A DNA stretch of 64,000 nucleotides. Origin: an uncultured Phycisphaerales bacterium. Its GTDB lineage: Bacteria > Planctomycetota > Phycisphaerae > Phycisphaerales > UBA1924. The notes under the pieces are model-generated. The model searched no databases. It worked only from the letters and a program-made list of their open reading frames with translations, and had not been told where the DNA came from. The translations under genes were made by a program, and so were the position numbers. Below, piece by piece: positions 1 through 8,384 of this stretch (position 1 is the stretch's first letter; every line of letters starts with the position of its first letter). Location: NCBI GenBank assembly GCA_937871915.1, contig CALMPG010000202.1:1-64000 (forward strand), written 5' to 3'.

Positions 1-1
1 C

Positions 2-255
2 CGGTTCCCCCTAACCCCCGGGGCGGGTCTCTTGCGGTTACCCCGCCCCTCCGTGGCGGTCCTCTTTCTGGCCCCCCGCCCCCCCGCCCCGAACGAGAAC
101 ACCCCAAACCCCATTCCCCCCCCCGCCGCTTCCTCTTCACCGGCGACCGCGAAGACATCCGCCAGCGCGCCGCCGCCGCCGCCCTCACCATGCTCCACTT
201 CCACCTCGCAGGCCACGCCCCCCTCACCCCCCGCCTCCTCTGGGAAACCACGTGA
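2..255 (+). pseudogene. C-terminal fragment of a CinA-family (NMN amidohydrolase-like) protein, apparently frameshifted
   Basis: The window opens inside a coding region that ends with TGA at 253-255. From about 124 the frame reads RRFLFTGDREDIRQRA followed by AALTMLHFHLAG, which resembles the end of CinA/PncC proteins (typically F.GDRE.VR.RA...AL.LL). Upstream, the plausible coding frame is shifted by one base (SVAVLFLAP, like the CinA strand KPVGTV.IA). The switch falls on a run of nine C at 116-124, so either the gene is frameshifted or the run was miscounted. CinA C-terminal domains hydrolyse nicotinamide mononucleotide to nicotinate mononucleotide in the cytoplasm. This is probably host DNA flanking the element. 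The match rests on one short motif, so confidence is moderate. Confidence 0.45.
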
Positions 256-332
256 CCCACGCTCCCGCTCGGCACCCCGCCGCCTTCCCTCCTTGCGTCC
301 CCCCCGCCACACTGGTACACTTCCCCATCACC

Positions 333-404
333 GCGGGCGTAGTTCAGCGGTAGAACGTCAGCTTCCCAAGCTGAATGTCGGGAGTTCGATCCTCCTCGCC
401 CGCT
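333..404 (+). tRNA. tRNA-Gly (anticodon CCC)
   Basis: A 72-nt cloverleaf can be drawn. The acceptor stem GCGGGCG (333-339) pairs with CGCCCGC (397-403), and the discriminator is T404. The anticodon arm has stem TCAGC/GCTGA around loop TTCCCAA, giving anticodon CCC (codon GGG). The T-arm contains GGGAGTTCGATCCTCC with the usual TTCGA loop. CCA is not encoded. A tyrosine integrase gene lies 2.2 kb downstream, so the 3' half of this tRNA is the natural candidate attachment site. No second copy of the 3' end was noticed in the window. Confidence 0.93.
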
Positions 405-410
405 TTGTCT

Positions 411-446
411 GCCGCCGATGTCACACGATGACACCGGCGGCTTTTC
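411..446 (+). terminator. Rho-independent terminator of tRNA-Gly
   Basis: GCCGCCGATGTCA (411-423) pairs with TGACACCGGCGGC (429-441) around a short loop, with one bulge, and is followed by TTTT. It starts seven bases after the tRNA. Confidence 0.75.
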
Positions 447-554
447 GTTGACAAAACCCGCGAAATCCGCGAGTTCTGACGAGGTGGGCGGGAGTGGCCG
501 GATCGGGGCCAACGGCCGGACGATGACAGGGAATGACCCGGGTGGACGCTCGCT

Positions 555-586
555 TGTGCAAGCGCGTGTGCAAGCGGTTGTGCAAG
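555..586 (+). repeat. Three direct TGTGCAAG repeats at 12-bp period
   Basis: Identical octamers TGTGCAAG lie at 555-562, 567-574 and 579-586, each separated by four bases. The array sits 150 bp past the tRNA end and about 2 kb from the integrase gene. That spacing and position are compatible with integrase arm-type binding sites or an operator; neither is shown. The octamers also fall in a short open frame (418-675) that has no family signature and is not called as a gene. Confidence 0.6.
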
Positions 587-671
587 GTGTGGCGGATGCC
601 TATCCCGCGAAGTTCGTCGAGAGTGTGCAGGCTAGCAGCGTGGCTGACCCGGGGGTTAGAATGCTCTCCGT

Positions 672-1664
672 ATGAAGCCCTTTGACTATGGCAGGATCCG
701 TCCTTTCGCTCGCGCGATCCTCGTGCTGGCCGTGCTCCTTGGAGTCGCGCTGGTCGCGTTCTACCTGTGGCATCGGCATCAGAGCAACGAACGGGTGCAA
801 CGAGTCAGTGCGGCTTGGAGCGCCGTGCTCGCCAAAGAGGACGCAGAGTTCCAGTCCATGCGAGCGACCGCCGTTGAACCCGTCGATGAGTACTTCGACA
901 TGGTGGCGATCCCAAACGTCAAGGAGTTCCTGTCAGACTTTACCGGGGTCTACGACTCCTCCGTCTTCGCATGGAAGTGGGTCACCGACAAAGTCGCGCT
1001 GCGCGGACGCTCTGATCGGGTCAGCGAGATGGTCAAGACCTCGCTCGACAAGCACCTGGGGTTTCCAGACAAGTACAAATCGTCAGTCACTGGTTCGATC
1101 GAACGATACCACACCCTTCTCAAACAACGCGACGCCGTTCTACGAGATCGTGCGTACGACATCCTCCAGGGAGAAGGGGTAAACATCGACAAGGAGGAGC
1201 TGGCCAAGATGCTCGCGGAAGCGAACAGAATCGCGAACGCGGCATCTTTTGAAGCCGCCGTCCAAGACTCAACCGTCAACTTTGCGGGCGCAATGGTTGG
1301 AAAGGAAGTCGGCATCTTGGCCCTTCAGTCCCTCATCATCGAGCGGGTGATGGTCGCGATCGGGACTCGAATGGGGATCATCACGGTGGGCGGCTCGGCA
1401 GCCGCCGGAACTGCCGGTGTCGGCACGGCGACCGGCGTTGGCGCTGTACCAGCCTGGGCACTGGCGGCGGGTGAAATCGCGATCACGATTGTGGTCGATC
1501 TTGCCGCTGGCTGGTGGCTTGAAGGCAAGGCGGCTGACACCATGACCACGCAACTGAACGACGCTCGCGCGGAGACAGGCAAGCAATTGGGGGCGTATAT
1601 GGGGAGCTTTGAAGTGAATCTGCGGAAGCAGCGTGAACTGCTCATCCAGAAGGCCGCGCGGTGA
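672..1664 (+). CDS. Membrane-anchored protein of unknown function
   Basis: 330 residues. A hydrophobic segment at about 13-32 (AILVLAVLLGVALVAFYLW) follows basic residues and suggests an N-terminal membrane anchor with the body outside. The middle is helical and charged. Residues about 215-285 are alternately hydrophobic and Gly/Ala-rich (GGSAAAGTAGVGTATGVG), resembling a second membrane-associated region. No family is recognised. It is followed 15 bases later by another secreted or membrane protein gene on the same strand, so the two are probably co-transcribed. There is no strong ribosome binding site before the ATG. It lies between the tRNA and the integrase and may be element cargo. Confidence 0.7.
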   Translation: MKPFDYGRIRPFARAILVLAVLLGVALVAFYLWHRHQSNERVQRVSAAWSAVLAKEDAEFQSMRATAVEPVDEYFDMVAIPNVKEFLSDFTGVYDSSVFAWKWVTDKVALRGRSDRVSEMVKTSLDKHLGFPDKYKSSVTGSIERYHTLLKQRDAVLRDRAYDILQGEGVNIDKEELAKMLAEANRIANAASFEAAVQDSTVNFAGAMVGKEVGILALQSLIIERVMVAIGTRMGIITVGGSAAAGTAGVGTATGVGAVPAWALAAGEIAITIVVDLAAGWWLEGKAADTMTTQLNDARAETGKQLGAYMGSFEVNLRKQRELLIQKAAR

Positions 1665-1679
1665 GACGAGAGGTGTCCG

Positions 1680-2555
1680 ATGAAGCGAAACGGATTGGTC
1701 CTTTTCATCATGATGCTCTTCGTAGCCATCGCTTGCCCTATTGCGCATGCAGGACCTGCCGCAGAATTGGCTGAGTGGTTACTCAAGCAGGGGTCTCGCT
1801 ATGCGGACGATGTCGCGGGCAAGGGGGCGAAGGAGCTGGCGGTCGAATTGGAGGAGCTGTCTGTCCGTGCGGGGGACGACGCGGTCGCCCTTCTCGTCAA
1901 GAACGGCGGCCCTGGTGCGTTGAAGGCGGTGCGGGGTCTAGGAGACCGTGCGCCGGATGCTGTGAGGCTCATCGCGAGGCACGGAGAGTCAGGAAAGCTT
2001 CTAGTCCAGCAGGGGCGTTCGCTCACTGTTGACGTTTTTCGCGAGTTTGGCGACGATGGCGTGCGAGTACTGACGGAACAGGGTGCTTCTACGGGCGGCA
2101 AGATGCTCTCGGTCTACGGCAAAGCTCTCGCGGAATCGCGTCTCTCGCCCGAGAGCGCGGCACATTTGCGACACTGGCTCCCTGAGATCGAGAAGGCGGA
2201 GCAGCCGCTTCGACATTCGTTCGTTGACAAGTTGCGCAGCGGCGGCGACGACTTCGTCGTTTGGGTCCACAAACGGTGGAAAGAGGTGGCCGTTGCTGGG
2301 GGCCTGAGTGTTGCCGCCATCAGCGCCTACAAAGTCGGCGACGGAATCGCCGCCGCGATACCGGACCCCGCGAAGAACCCACTGGGCTGGTTTAGTTGGT
2401 GGATGCCCTTCATCGCTGTCGTGGGCATCCTGGCCGGCGCTTGGGTGCTGCGGCACGCACTATCCGCCTGGATTGTCTCGCGTCGCGCAGCAGTCTGCAG
2501 TACAACGCCGTCTGCACCTGCAATACCGGAGCGCGAAACACGCCCAGGCGGATAA
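1680..2555 (+). CDS. Secreted protein with C-terminal membrane segment, function unknown
   Basis: 291 residues. The N-terminus is a clear Sec signal peptide (MKRNGLVLFIMMLFVAIACP) with a likely cut after AHA at about residue 24. The mature part is helical with repeated short units (VKNGGPGALKAVRGLG, ARHGESGKLLVQQG, EFGDDGVRVLTEQG) that look like degenerate helical repeats of about 15-20 residues. A membrane segment at about 239-262 (WWMPFIAVVGILAGAWVL) is followed by a basic tail, so most of the protein should face outside. GAGAGG lies seven bases before the start. It is probably a partner of the preceding gene. No function can be assigned. Confidence 0.7.
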   Translation: MKRNGLVLFIMMLFVAIACPIAHAGPAAELAEWLLKQGSRYADDVAGKGAKELAVELEELSVRAGDDAVALLVKNGGPGALKAVRGLGDRAPDAVRLIARHGESGKLLVQQGRSLTVDVFREFGDDGVRVLTEQGASTGGKMLSVYGKALAESRLSPESAAHLRHWLPEIEKAEQPLRHSFVDKLRSGGDDFVVWVHKRWKEVAVAGGLSVAAISAYKVGDGIAAAIPDPAKNPLGWFSWWMPFIAVVGILAGAWVLRHALSAWIVSRRAAVCSTTPSAPAIPERETRPGG

Positions 2556-2591
2556 CCGCATGCGCATGAAGTGGCGGGAGGTCGGTCAGTA

Positions 2592-4034
2592 TCACCGAGC
2601 AGCAATCGCAGAGCGAGCGACCTCGCCCAGCGGCAGGTCCGGCAGGCTCGCCACCGCACCGGCCACGTCGAGGAGTTTCGGGTCGGTGTAGACGTTTGCC
2701 GTCAGGCTCGGGTCGCTGTGCCGCATCGCGGCCTGCGCGGTCCGCAGCGGAACGCCCGCCTTCGAGAGGTGCGTGCCAAAGGTGTGCCGCAGGGCATGAA
2801 CGTCGATGGTGCGGCCGCGGTCGTCGGTCTTGATGACGACTTCCTTGCCGCCGCGTTTTTCGACGCGGGCCAGCCCGGCGAAGACAAGGTCGCGATCGAA
2901 GATGCGGATGAGTCCGTCCGGCACCTCGAACAGCGGCTCGTCGCTCGGCAGCGTCGCAGGGATCGGCTCACCCGCGTCGCGTGCCGCCTGCTGCTCCCGC
3001 ACGAGGCGGTCGGCCAACCACGAGCGGATGTCGGTGGCGAGGTCGGCCCGCAGCGGAATCTCCGACCCGCGACGGTTCTTCTCGTCGCGGGCGTGCAGCA
3101 GCAGGTGCGGTACGCTGCCCGCCATGTCCACCTGGCCGACGGTGATGCTGGCCAGTTCGCCCTTGCGGAGGCCCGTAAGCACGAGCGTCTTGTAGACCAG
3201 CGCCCGCTCGCGGCCGAGCCGAAGCAGTTGCTCCCGCGTCTCGGACGACAGGTTCGCCAGCGGCTTGCCCTTGTCCTCGCCGCGACGCACCGTCATCGCG
3301 TCCGTCAGCGGGCGGCGCTGGGCGGCGTCCAGCAGGCGGGTGAGTTCCTCTTCGGTAAGCGCCCGGCGCTGCCGCCGCGTGTCGGCCCGCTGGTCGGCCA
3401 CCGCGACGGCCAGGAGCGGATTGTGAGTGAGCCGCCCTGCGCGGACGCACCAGTTGACGAAGGTCACACACGCCTGCCGGTACCCGTTCCGCGTGCCCGC
3501 CGACATCCCCGCGTCCGCCTGCTCGGCCAGCCATCGCTCGACCGTTGCAGCGGTGAAGTCGCGCAGGCGCTTGACGCCACGATCACCCGCGACGCGGGCC
3601 ACCCGACGCCGCGCCTGCGTGTACCAATGCTCGGTGCTGCCCTTGAGCCGCAAGTGGTCGCGCCACGCGTCGAGGTTGGTGTCGATCGACTCGGCCCCAT
3701 GCTTGGACGCGGCATCTTCCTCAGGCGTCAGCACGCCCGCTCGCACCAACTCCGTGCGGCGCTCCAGTTGCGCCAGCACCGCCCGCGCGGCGGTCTCGTC
3801 GGAGCAGCCAGTCGGGCGCTCGATCCAGTACCCGGCCGCGTCGCGGAACTTGGCGATGTACGACTTGGTCGTTCCACGCATGCGAACGCGCCCGTCGACG
3901 GCGGTGAACACTTCGGCGGTGCGGAGCTTGCCGCTGCGGATGCGATAGCGGGCGATGCGCTTACCGCGCTGCTCGACGATCTCTGCACCGGGCGGAACGG
4001 GTGCGGTCCAGGACTTGCGGAACACGGTGCCCAT
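2592..4034 (-). CDS. Tyrosine recombinase (phage/element integrase)
   Basis: Site-specific DNA integrase/excisionase. Numbering from the longest start (4103), the catalytic set is R313 (TGLRKGEL), H437-x-x-R440 (HALRHTFGTH), H462 (MRHSD) and the nucleophile Y472 (ANVYTDP). The N-terminal part contains a core-binding domain at about 140-230. The family usually begins MGTVFRK, so the ATG at 4034 is preferred; GGAG lies about nine bases before it. ATGs at 4049 and 4103 are alternatives. The gene points towards the tRNA-Gly, is convergent with 1680-2555, and follows the coiled-coil gene by about 145 bases, so it may share that operon. Confidence 0.93.
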   Translation of the reverse strand: MGTVFRKSWTAPVPPGAEIVEQRGKRIARYRIRSGKLRTAEVFTAVDGRVRMRGTTKSYIAKFRDAAGYWIERPTGCSDETAARAVLAQLERRTELVRAGVLTPEEDAASKHGAESIDTNLDAWRDHLRLKGSTEHWYTQARRRVARVAGDRGVKRLRDFTAATVERWLAEQADAGMSAGTRNGYRQACVTFVNWCVRAGRLTHNPLLAVAVADQRADTRRQRRALTEEELTRLLDAAQRRPLTDAMTVRRGEDKGKPLANLSSETREQLLRLGRERALVYKTLVLTGLRKGELASITVGQVDMAGSVPHLLLHARDEKNRRGSEIPLRADLATDIRSWLADRLVREQQAARDAGEPIPATLPSDEPLFEVPDGLIRIFDRDLVFAGLARVEKRGGKEVVIKTDDRGRTIDVHALRHTFGTHLSKAGVPLRTAQAAMRHSDPSLTANVYTDPKLLDVAGAVASLPDLPLGEVARSAIAAR

Positions 4035-4179
4035 GGGGCGAATCTCCATCCGCCCCTGCCGCGTTTCGGAACGGTCGGCCGGGGTCACAGTGAGGGCTGG
4101 CACTTGGCACGGGTCAAGTCGCTCGTTGGCGGTTGGGCCAAGGAGCGATTCATGCGAAGATGTGGATCAGGTCGCGGGA

Positions 4180-4869
4180 CTACATCCCCTTGCGGGTCTT
4201 TGCGTGCGCCCGCTCGGCGTCGGTGAGCCGGGCCTCCGCGGCCGCGAGTGCGGCCTTGGCCCGCTCGAGCTCATCCTTCAGCCGGGCCTCCTGCTCCTGC
4301 TGATCGCGTGAGATCGGGAGGTTCCGCAGGTCACGTTCCAGCCGCTCGACATCATCGCGGATGCGGTTGCGCTGGTTGAACGCCGCGCACTTCGTCGCCT
4401 CGGCCTCGGACGCCTTGCGCTCGTGCTCGCGACGCTCCATCAGCGCCAGCACCTCCTTGGGCACGCGCGACGCGGGGAGCAGGCCTTCGTCGTACACAGC
4501 CAACACGCGCCGGGCCGCCGACTCGGCCGCGTTCAGTCCCCGCTGCGCGTTCTCGGCGTCGAACGAGGCGGCGTCGGCCTCGGACTCGAGTTTGGCGATC
4601 TGCGCCTCGGCCTGGGACCGCGTCGCGTCGGCATGAGCCTTGGTCTTCGTAGCCGTCCGGCGCAGGCGTACGACATCGCCGGCGGAGTGCATGTCTGCGC
4701 GGGCCTCGGCGATGCGGGCGATCATCGCATCCGCTGCAGCGGGCTCCATCCCGGCGTCGCTGGCCAGCGCGGCCAGGCGGTCGGGTGCTTCCTCGGCCCA
4801 TGCCGCGTCGATGAACGCGGCGCGGGCGTGCTGCTTCTTGTTCTGGGCGATCTTGGCAAGCGTTGTCAT
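4180..4869 (-). CDS. Coiled-coil protein of unknown function
   Basis: 229 residues, almost wholly helical and rich in Ala, Glu, Arg and Lys. Long heptad-like stretches cover about 50-110 and 150-225 (RDQQEQEARLKDELERAKAA). There is no signal peptide or membrane segment. Its ATG overlaps the stop of the HEAGH-motif gene (ATGA), so it is translationally coupled to the primase operon of this element. Such proteins in mobile elements can be structural or partner-binding; nothing in the sequence decides. It is the fifth consecutive gene joined by a 4-base overlap, which argues for one transcript starting near 8.3 kb. Confidence 0.7.
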   Translation of the reverse strand: MTTLAKIAQNKKQHARAAFIDAAWAEEAPDRLAALASDAGMEPAAADAMIARIAEARADMHSAGDVVRLRRTATKTKAHADATRSQAEAQIAKLESEADAASFDAENAQRGLNAAESAARRVLAVYDEGLLPASRVPKEVLALMERREHERKASEAEATKCAAFNQRNRIRDDVERLERDLRNLPISRDQQEQEARLKDELERAKAALAAAEARLTDAERAHAKTRKGM

Positions 4870-5384
4870 GAGGCGTTCCTTTCAGAGAGAGGGACAGAGA
4901 CCACGCCGCGCAGGTACAGCACCCGCGCGACTTCGACGATTTGCTGTTCGTGATCACGGATGAGCCGCGCAGCGAGCGTCTGGATCCACGCATGCCGCTG
5001 GGCCCATCGCTCGGGATGCTTCTCGAGGCCCGCGATGCACCACCGCGCGATCACGACGTGATCGGCGATGGACTTGGTGAAGACGCTCTTGAGTTCGGCA
5101 GCGGTCTCGAGTGTGGCAACCGTTTCGAGGGTCGGCAGCGCCGGCGACGGTGTGTTGCCGGGGACCTGCGGCGGGATGTCCGGTGCGGCGTATCGGTTGG
5201 CCAGGGGTTCGGCGAGCGGACCCGCTGCGGTCATGATTGCGGTGTCGGTCGGGGACAGCTCTTCGTGGGGCCACGCCGCGCCGCCGCCGTTCTCGTGCAG
5301 GGTCGCGACGACGCGCGTGCCGGTCAGGACGAAGGCAGCGACGGCGTGACCGGCCTCATGGATTGTAACGGTCCATCGGCTCAT
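4866..5384 (-). CDS. HEAGH-motif protein, putative zinc metallopeptidase
   Basis: 172 residues. H9-E10-A11-G12-H13 sits almost at the N-terminus in a helix-like context (VTIHEAGHAVAAF), the zinc-binding signature of the FtsH peptidase family (M41) and related proteins. AAGPLAEPLANR after residue 50 resembles the segment that follows the active-site helix in those peptidases. The AAA+ ATPase domain of FtsH is absent and there is no membrane segment, so it would be a stand-alone soluble peptidase-like domain. The third zinc ligand is not obvious, so activity is uncertain. It sits in an element operon with 4-base overlaps on both sides. A role in cleaving a repressor or host factor is speculation. 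Confidence 0.7.
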   Translation of the reverse strand: MSRWTVTIHEAGHAVAAFVLTGTRVVATLHENGGGAAWPHEELSPTDTAIMTAAGPLAEPLANRYAAPDIPPQVPGNTPSPALPTLETVATLETAAELKSVFTKSIADHVVIARWCIAGLEKHPERWAQRHAWIQTLAARLIRDHEQQIVEVARVLYLRGVVSVPLSERNAS

Positions 5385-5647
5385 GGCACCACCTCCCCGA
5401 GTGCCCGCTCGGTTTCGTGCCTCGCCTTCTTCGCCGTGCCGTACACGCCCACCGCTTCCCAGCCCCTACCGCGGTTGGCCATCGCCAGATAGAGCCGGCG
5501 CACGCGCCCGTTCGGGTGCGGCACGATGGGGATGGTCGCGATCTTCCGCAGCGTGACGACGCGAGCGACGCGGAGGCCGCCGCGCCAGCCATCCATGTGC
5601 GGGCCTTCGAGGAATGCCGAGATCCAGCAGCGATCCCACTTCATCAC
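5381..5647 (-). CDS. Small protein of unknown function
   Basis: 88 residues, basic, with a beta-strand-like pattern (GLRVARVVTLRKIATIPIVP) and a C-terminal helix. No family is recognised. ATGA overlaps join it to the primase gene upstream and the HEAGH-motif gene downstream, so it is expressed from the same transcript. The overlaps and uninterrupted operon are the main evidence that it is real. Confidence 0.6.
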   Translation of the reverse strand: MMKWDRCWISAFLEGPHMDGWRGGLRVARVVTLRKIATIPIVPHPNGRVRRLYLAMANRGRGWEAVGVYGTAKKARHETERALGEVVP

Positions 5648-7761
5648 GCGGCACCTCCTGCGGTGCCGCCGTTGGACATGTCTACACCGTCAACGCAAAC
5701 AGAATCCTCCCTCTTGGCACCGCCAGCGGGGTTTCTGTAGACGGGATCGCCGGATACGCCGGGCAGGACGAAGCGGCGGGCCTTGGGCGCGCCCGGGCCG
5801 CGCTGCGGCGGGGTGACCCAAGCGCCGTGGCCCGCGTCGACCAGTCGCGACAGGGCGGCCTCCGCGTCCTTCACGGCGCGGAACGCCCGTGATGACTGCA
5901 CCAACTCCCGGCCGCTGATGCTGCCGCCCTTGCGGCGGACGAGGTCGAGCAGTTGCCGGGCCTCGCGGTCGTCGTCGCCTTCGGCGAGGCGCAGGTACAC
6001 CCGCTCCCCCTCATGCCGGAACCACTTCGCCAGTGTGATACCCCGGCGCATCGATTCGCCGTCGATCGAATCGGGTCGCACGTCCTCGCCACCGGCGATC
6101 CGGCCGAGATGAACAACCAGGGCGAGCCGCGCGGCTCCACCCTCGAGCTTCGAGAGCATCGCTCGCGTCCGCTCGTCCTCACCGGCCATGTGCTGGTTGA
6201 GCTCGTTGTAGTACTCGGCCCAGTGCTGGCCTGCTTCCTCGTCGAGCGGGAGCGAGCGGGGCATCGGCGTGCCGTGCTCGTCTTCGGGCATGTCCAGGTC
6301 GTAGAGCTTCGCCATCAACGTGTTGAACGCACCCTCGACGATCGGCGACAGGCCGCCGGGTCGCCAACGGCGCGTCGGAGTCGGGGGCATCGAGAGCAGC
6401 AGACGGGCCACGAGGCCAGAGTCGAAGTCTGTGCCCGTCAGCGCGGCGGCGAGCACGCCTGGCTGGATGAGCCCGGCGATGTTCAGAGCGGCCTTCTCGA
6501 TCCTGAGCGGGGGTGATGTTTTGCGGTCGACCTTCAGCGATCCGGCGCGGTGCATCGGTAGCCAGCGAGACGCCTCGCTCGACGGGCGGCCGCTATTCCC
6601 GGCATAGCGAGTGAACCCGCCGAGCCAGGAGGCCAACTCGTCGCAGGCCAAGAGCAGCCCGCGCGGGCTCGCGGCGAGCATCGAGGCCAAGCCTTCGAAT
6701 GTTGCGTCATTGGTGACGATCCGCTCGCACAGCGGCGGCTCGGGGGCCGCTGGCGGCGTGTCGGCTAGGTTGCCCTTCGCGGCTCCCCGCTCCCACGCCT
6801 TCATGGCCCGTTCGTGCAGGAACATCGCAGCGGCGTGTTCCTTGGTGGCTTCCCTGTGGTCGCGGAGAGCCTCGCTGTCTCGCCGCTCGGCGGGGCGGGT
6901 GACGAGCTCGAGCGCGGGCGACTTGCCCGAGCCCGAAGGCGCGACGACGACGGCCCACAGGACGGCAGGCTCGCGCCACGACGCGAAGAGTTCGATGACG
7001 CGGGCGTTGCCGATCGCAGCACTCATTGCGGCCAGCGCGAGCGGCGCAATCATCCCTTCGTCTACCTGCATCGCCTCCGCGCCGGACCGGACGAGGGCGG
7101 CCGCAGCCCGCGGGATCGTGTCTGTCGGGAACGGTGTGAACTCCGGAGCTTGCGGCTTGTGGGCCGACTCGGGCTGTGCGGGAGCGAACGGCTCGGCCTC
7201 GTCGATGAGCTTCGAGAGGTCGGAGTCTCCGGCACAGCCATCGGCAACCCATGAGCGCACGTCCTTGTGCCCGTCGGGTGGGTACGCGAACCGCACAGAC
7301 GCGCAAACCTCGATGAGCGCTGCGCACAGCGTCTCGACGCTGCGCCGGCCTGCGTCGTCACTGTCGCCGAGGACGACGACGTGCCGGTCCTTCACCAGTT
7401 CGGCGAGGTCATCCGCACCGCGCCCGGCCATCGGTACACCGATCGCCGTGAAGCCAAACGAAATGAGGCAGACGGCATCGCTCGCGCCCTCGGCAATGAG
7501 AACCGGATCGTGCCCGCTCGTGCCCGCATAGGCAGGCAGGCCGTCGGCAGAGAAGATCAGGCCTCGCTTCGAACCCCTCGCCGCGGTGTAGCGAGCCCCC
7601 GACGCCGGTGCGTCCCAGCGCGTGATCGTGCCGACGCGTTCACCCTGGGCGTTGCGCTCAGGGTAGCGCCAACCGCCAGCGACACGCTCGCCGCCTATGG
7701 CGAGCCAGCCGTGCGCGGCCGTGCCCGGGGGAATGTTGTTGATGTCGGGGCTGACGCTCAT
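5644..7761 (-). CDS. TOPRIM/DUF3987 primase-helicase of the integrative element
   Basis: 705 residues. An N-terminal TOPRIM fold is seen in LIAEGASDAV (Glu at 91) and VVLGDSDDAG (Asp at 133 and 135), the metal-binding Glu and DxD of toprim primases. A DUF3987 helicase-like domain follows, with Walker A APSGSGKS at 274-281 and the typical later block RGLLLACDELASWLGG. The family is common in phages, satellites and integrative plasmids and is thought to prime and unwind element DNA. No zinc-binding primase domain is visible. The gene overlaps its neighbours by 4 bases on both sides. It is the first of three DUF3987 genes in the window. Confidence 0.88.
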   Translation of the reverse strand: MSVSPDINNIPPGTAAHGWLAIGGERVAGGWRYPERNAQGERVGTITRWDAPASGARYTAARGSKRGLIFSADGLPAYAGTSGHDPVLIAEGASDAVCLISFGFTAIGVPMAGRGADDLAELVKDRHVVVLGDSDDAGRRSVETLCAALIEVCASVRFAYPPDGHKDVRSWVADGCAGDSDLSKLIDEAEPFAPAQPESAHKPQAPEFTPFPTDTIPRAAAALVRSGAEAMQVDEGMIAPLALAAMSAAIGNARVIELFASWREPAVLWAVVVAPSGSGKSPALELVTRPAERRDSEALRDHREATKEHAAAMFLHERAMKAWERGAAKGNLADTPPAAPEPPLCERIVTNDATFEGLASMLAASPRGLLLACDELASWLGGFTRYAGNSGRPSSEASRWLPMHRAGSLKVDRKTSPPLRIEKAALNIAGLIQPGVLAAALTGTDFDSGLVARLLLSMPPTPTRRWRPGGLSPIVEGAFNTLMAKLYDLDMPEDEHGTPMPRSLPLDEEAGQHWAEYYNELNQHMAGEDERTRAMLSKLEGGAARLALVVHLGRIAGGEDVRPDSIDGESMRRGITLAKWFRHEGERVYLRLAEGDDDREARQLLDLVRRKGGSISGRELVQSSRAFRAVKDAEAALSRLVDAGHGAWVTPPQRGPGAPKARRFVLPGVSGDPVYRNPAGGAKREDSVCVDGVDMSNGGTAGGAA

Positions 7762-7988
7762 CGGCCCACCCCCTTCGCGCCTGCGGCCATTTCCTCGAGG
7801 CGATCGCGGAGGTCAGTCAGCCGCCAACGGATGACCCGCTCGCTCAGCCGGATCGGCGCGGGGATGTCGCCCGTCTGAGCCAAGCGCCAGACGCTGCGGG
7901 GATGCACGCCGAGCAGGTTTGCAACCTGCCGGACGCTCAGGAGAGTCACCTCGGCCATCGATCCATCTCGGTGAGAAGTGCTGCTCAA
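7758..7988 (-). CDS. Excisionase-like MerR/HTH_17 protein
   Basis: 76 residues. LLSVRQVANLLGVHPRSVWRLAQTG is a winged helix-turn-helix of the HTH_17 (AlpA/Xis-like) type, followed by PIRLSERVIRWRLTDLRDRLEE, the wing and C-terminal helix. Such proteins assist integrase excision or regulate element operons. It overlaps the primase gene (ATGA) and the preceding HTH gene. The start could lie at the internal ATG ten codons in. Confidence 0.82.
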   Translation of the reverse strand: MSSTSHRDGSMAEVTLLSVRQVANLLGVHPRSVWRLAQTGDIPAPIRLSERVIRWRLTDLRDRLEEMAAGAKGVGR

Positions 7989-8233
7989 GCCGCACCCCCT
8001 TCAGTGGCGTGGCCATCGCGGATGGCGGCGAGGACGGCGTCGCGATCGAACCGCAGTGTCTTCTGGCCCACCCGCAGGCACGGAATGCGGCCGGTGCGAG
8101 CCCAATGGCAGACGGTGTGCGTGGAGACGCCGAGGACGACGGCGAGTTCACCCGCTGTGATGAGTGGCGATGGTTCGGATGTTGCTCGTCCTGTCGCCGG
8201 GGGACAAGGCCGGTTGAATCGCGTGTTTCCCAT
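7985..8233 (-). CDS. Excisionase-family helix-turn-helix protein
   Basis: 82 residues. LITAGELAVVLGVSTHTVCHWARTGRIP then LRVGQKTLRFDRDAVLAAI is the classic excisionase-family fold (HTH plus wing). It is the first gene of the leftward operon running to 4180 and would be the best candidate for Xis or for an autoregulator. The second, related HTH gene follows directly with a 4-base overlap, so the element carries two tandem MerR-like regulators. GGGG precedes the ATG as a weak ribosome binding site. Confidence 0.82.
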   Translation of the reverse strand: MGNTRFNRPCPPATGRATSEPSPLITAGELAVVLGVSTHTVCHWARTGRIPCLRVGQKTLRFDRDAVLAAIRDGHATEGGAA

Positions 8234-8384
8234 ACCCCGAGATGAACGGATGTTTGGATTCCGGCGCGGATGGGGCTGGTGCAGCGTGGATGAGCGCGGA
8301 TATCCGCGCAGAATCCGACGGAGGCTTTTCGTGGCGGGACGAGCGCGATGAACGCAGATGGCCCAACCGGCGATCCGTTGCCGA

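Noticed and set aside
32-451. 139-residue plus-strand ORF across the tRNA
   Set aside because: Reads Pro/Ser-rich in poly-C DNA and runs through the tRNA gene; the CinA-like C-terminus in the other frame is better supported.
5678-5735. Second copy of the TGTCTAC/GTAGAC pair as a recombination site
   Set aside because: It lies within the end of the primase gene, where these codons fit the protein; the match is only seven bases.
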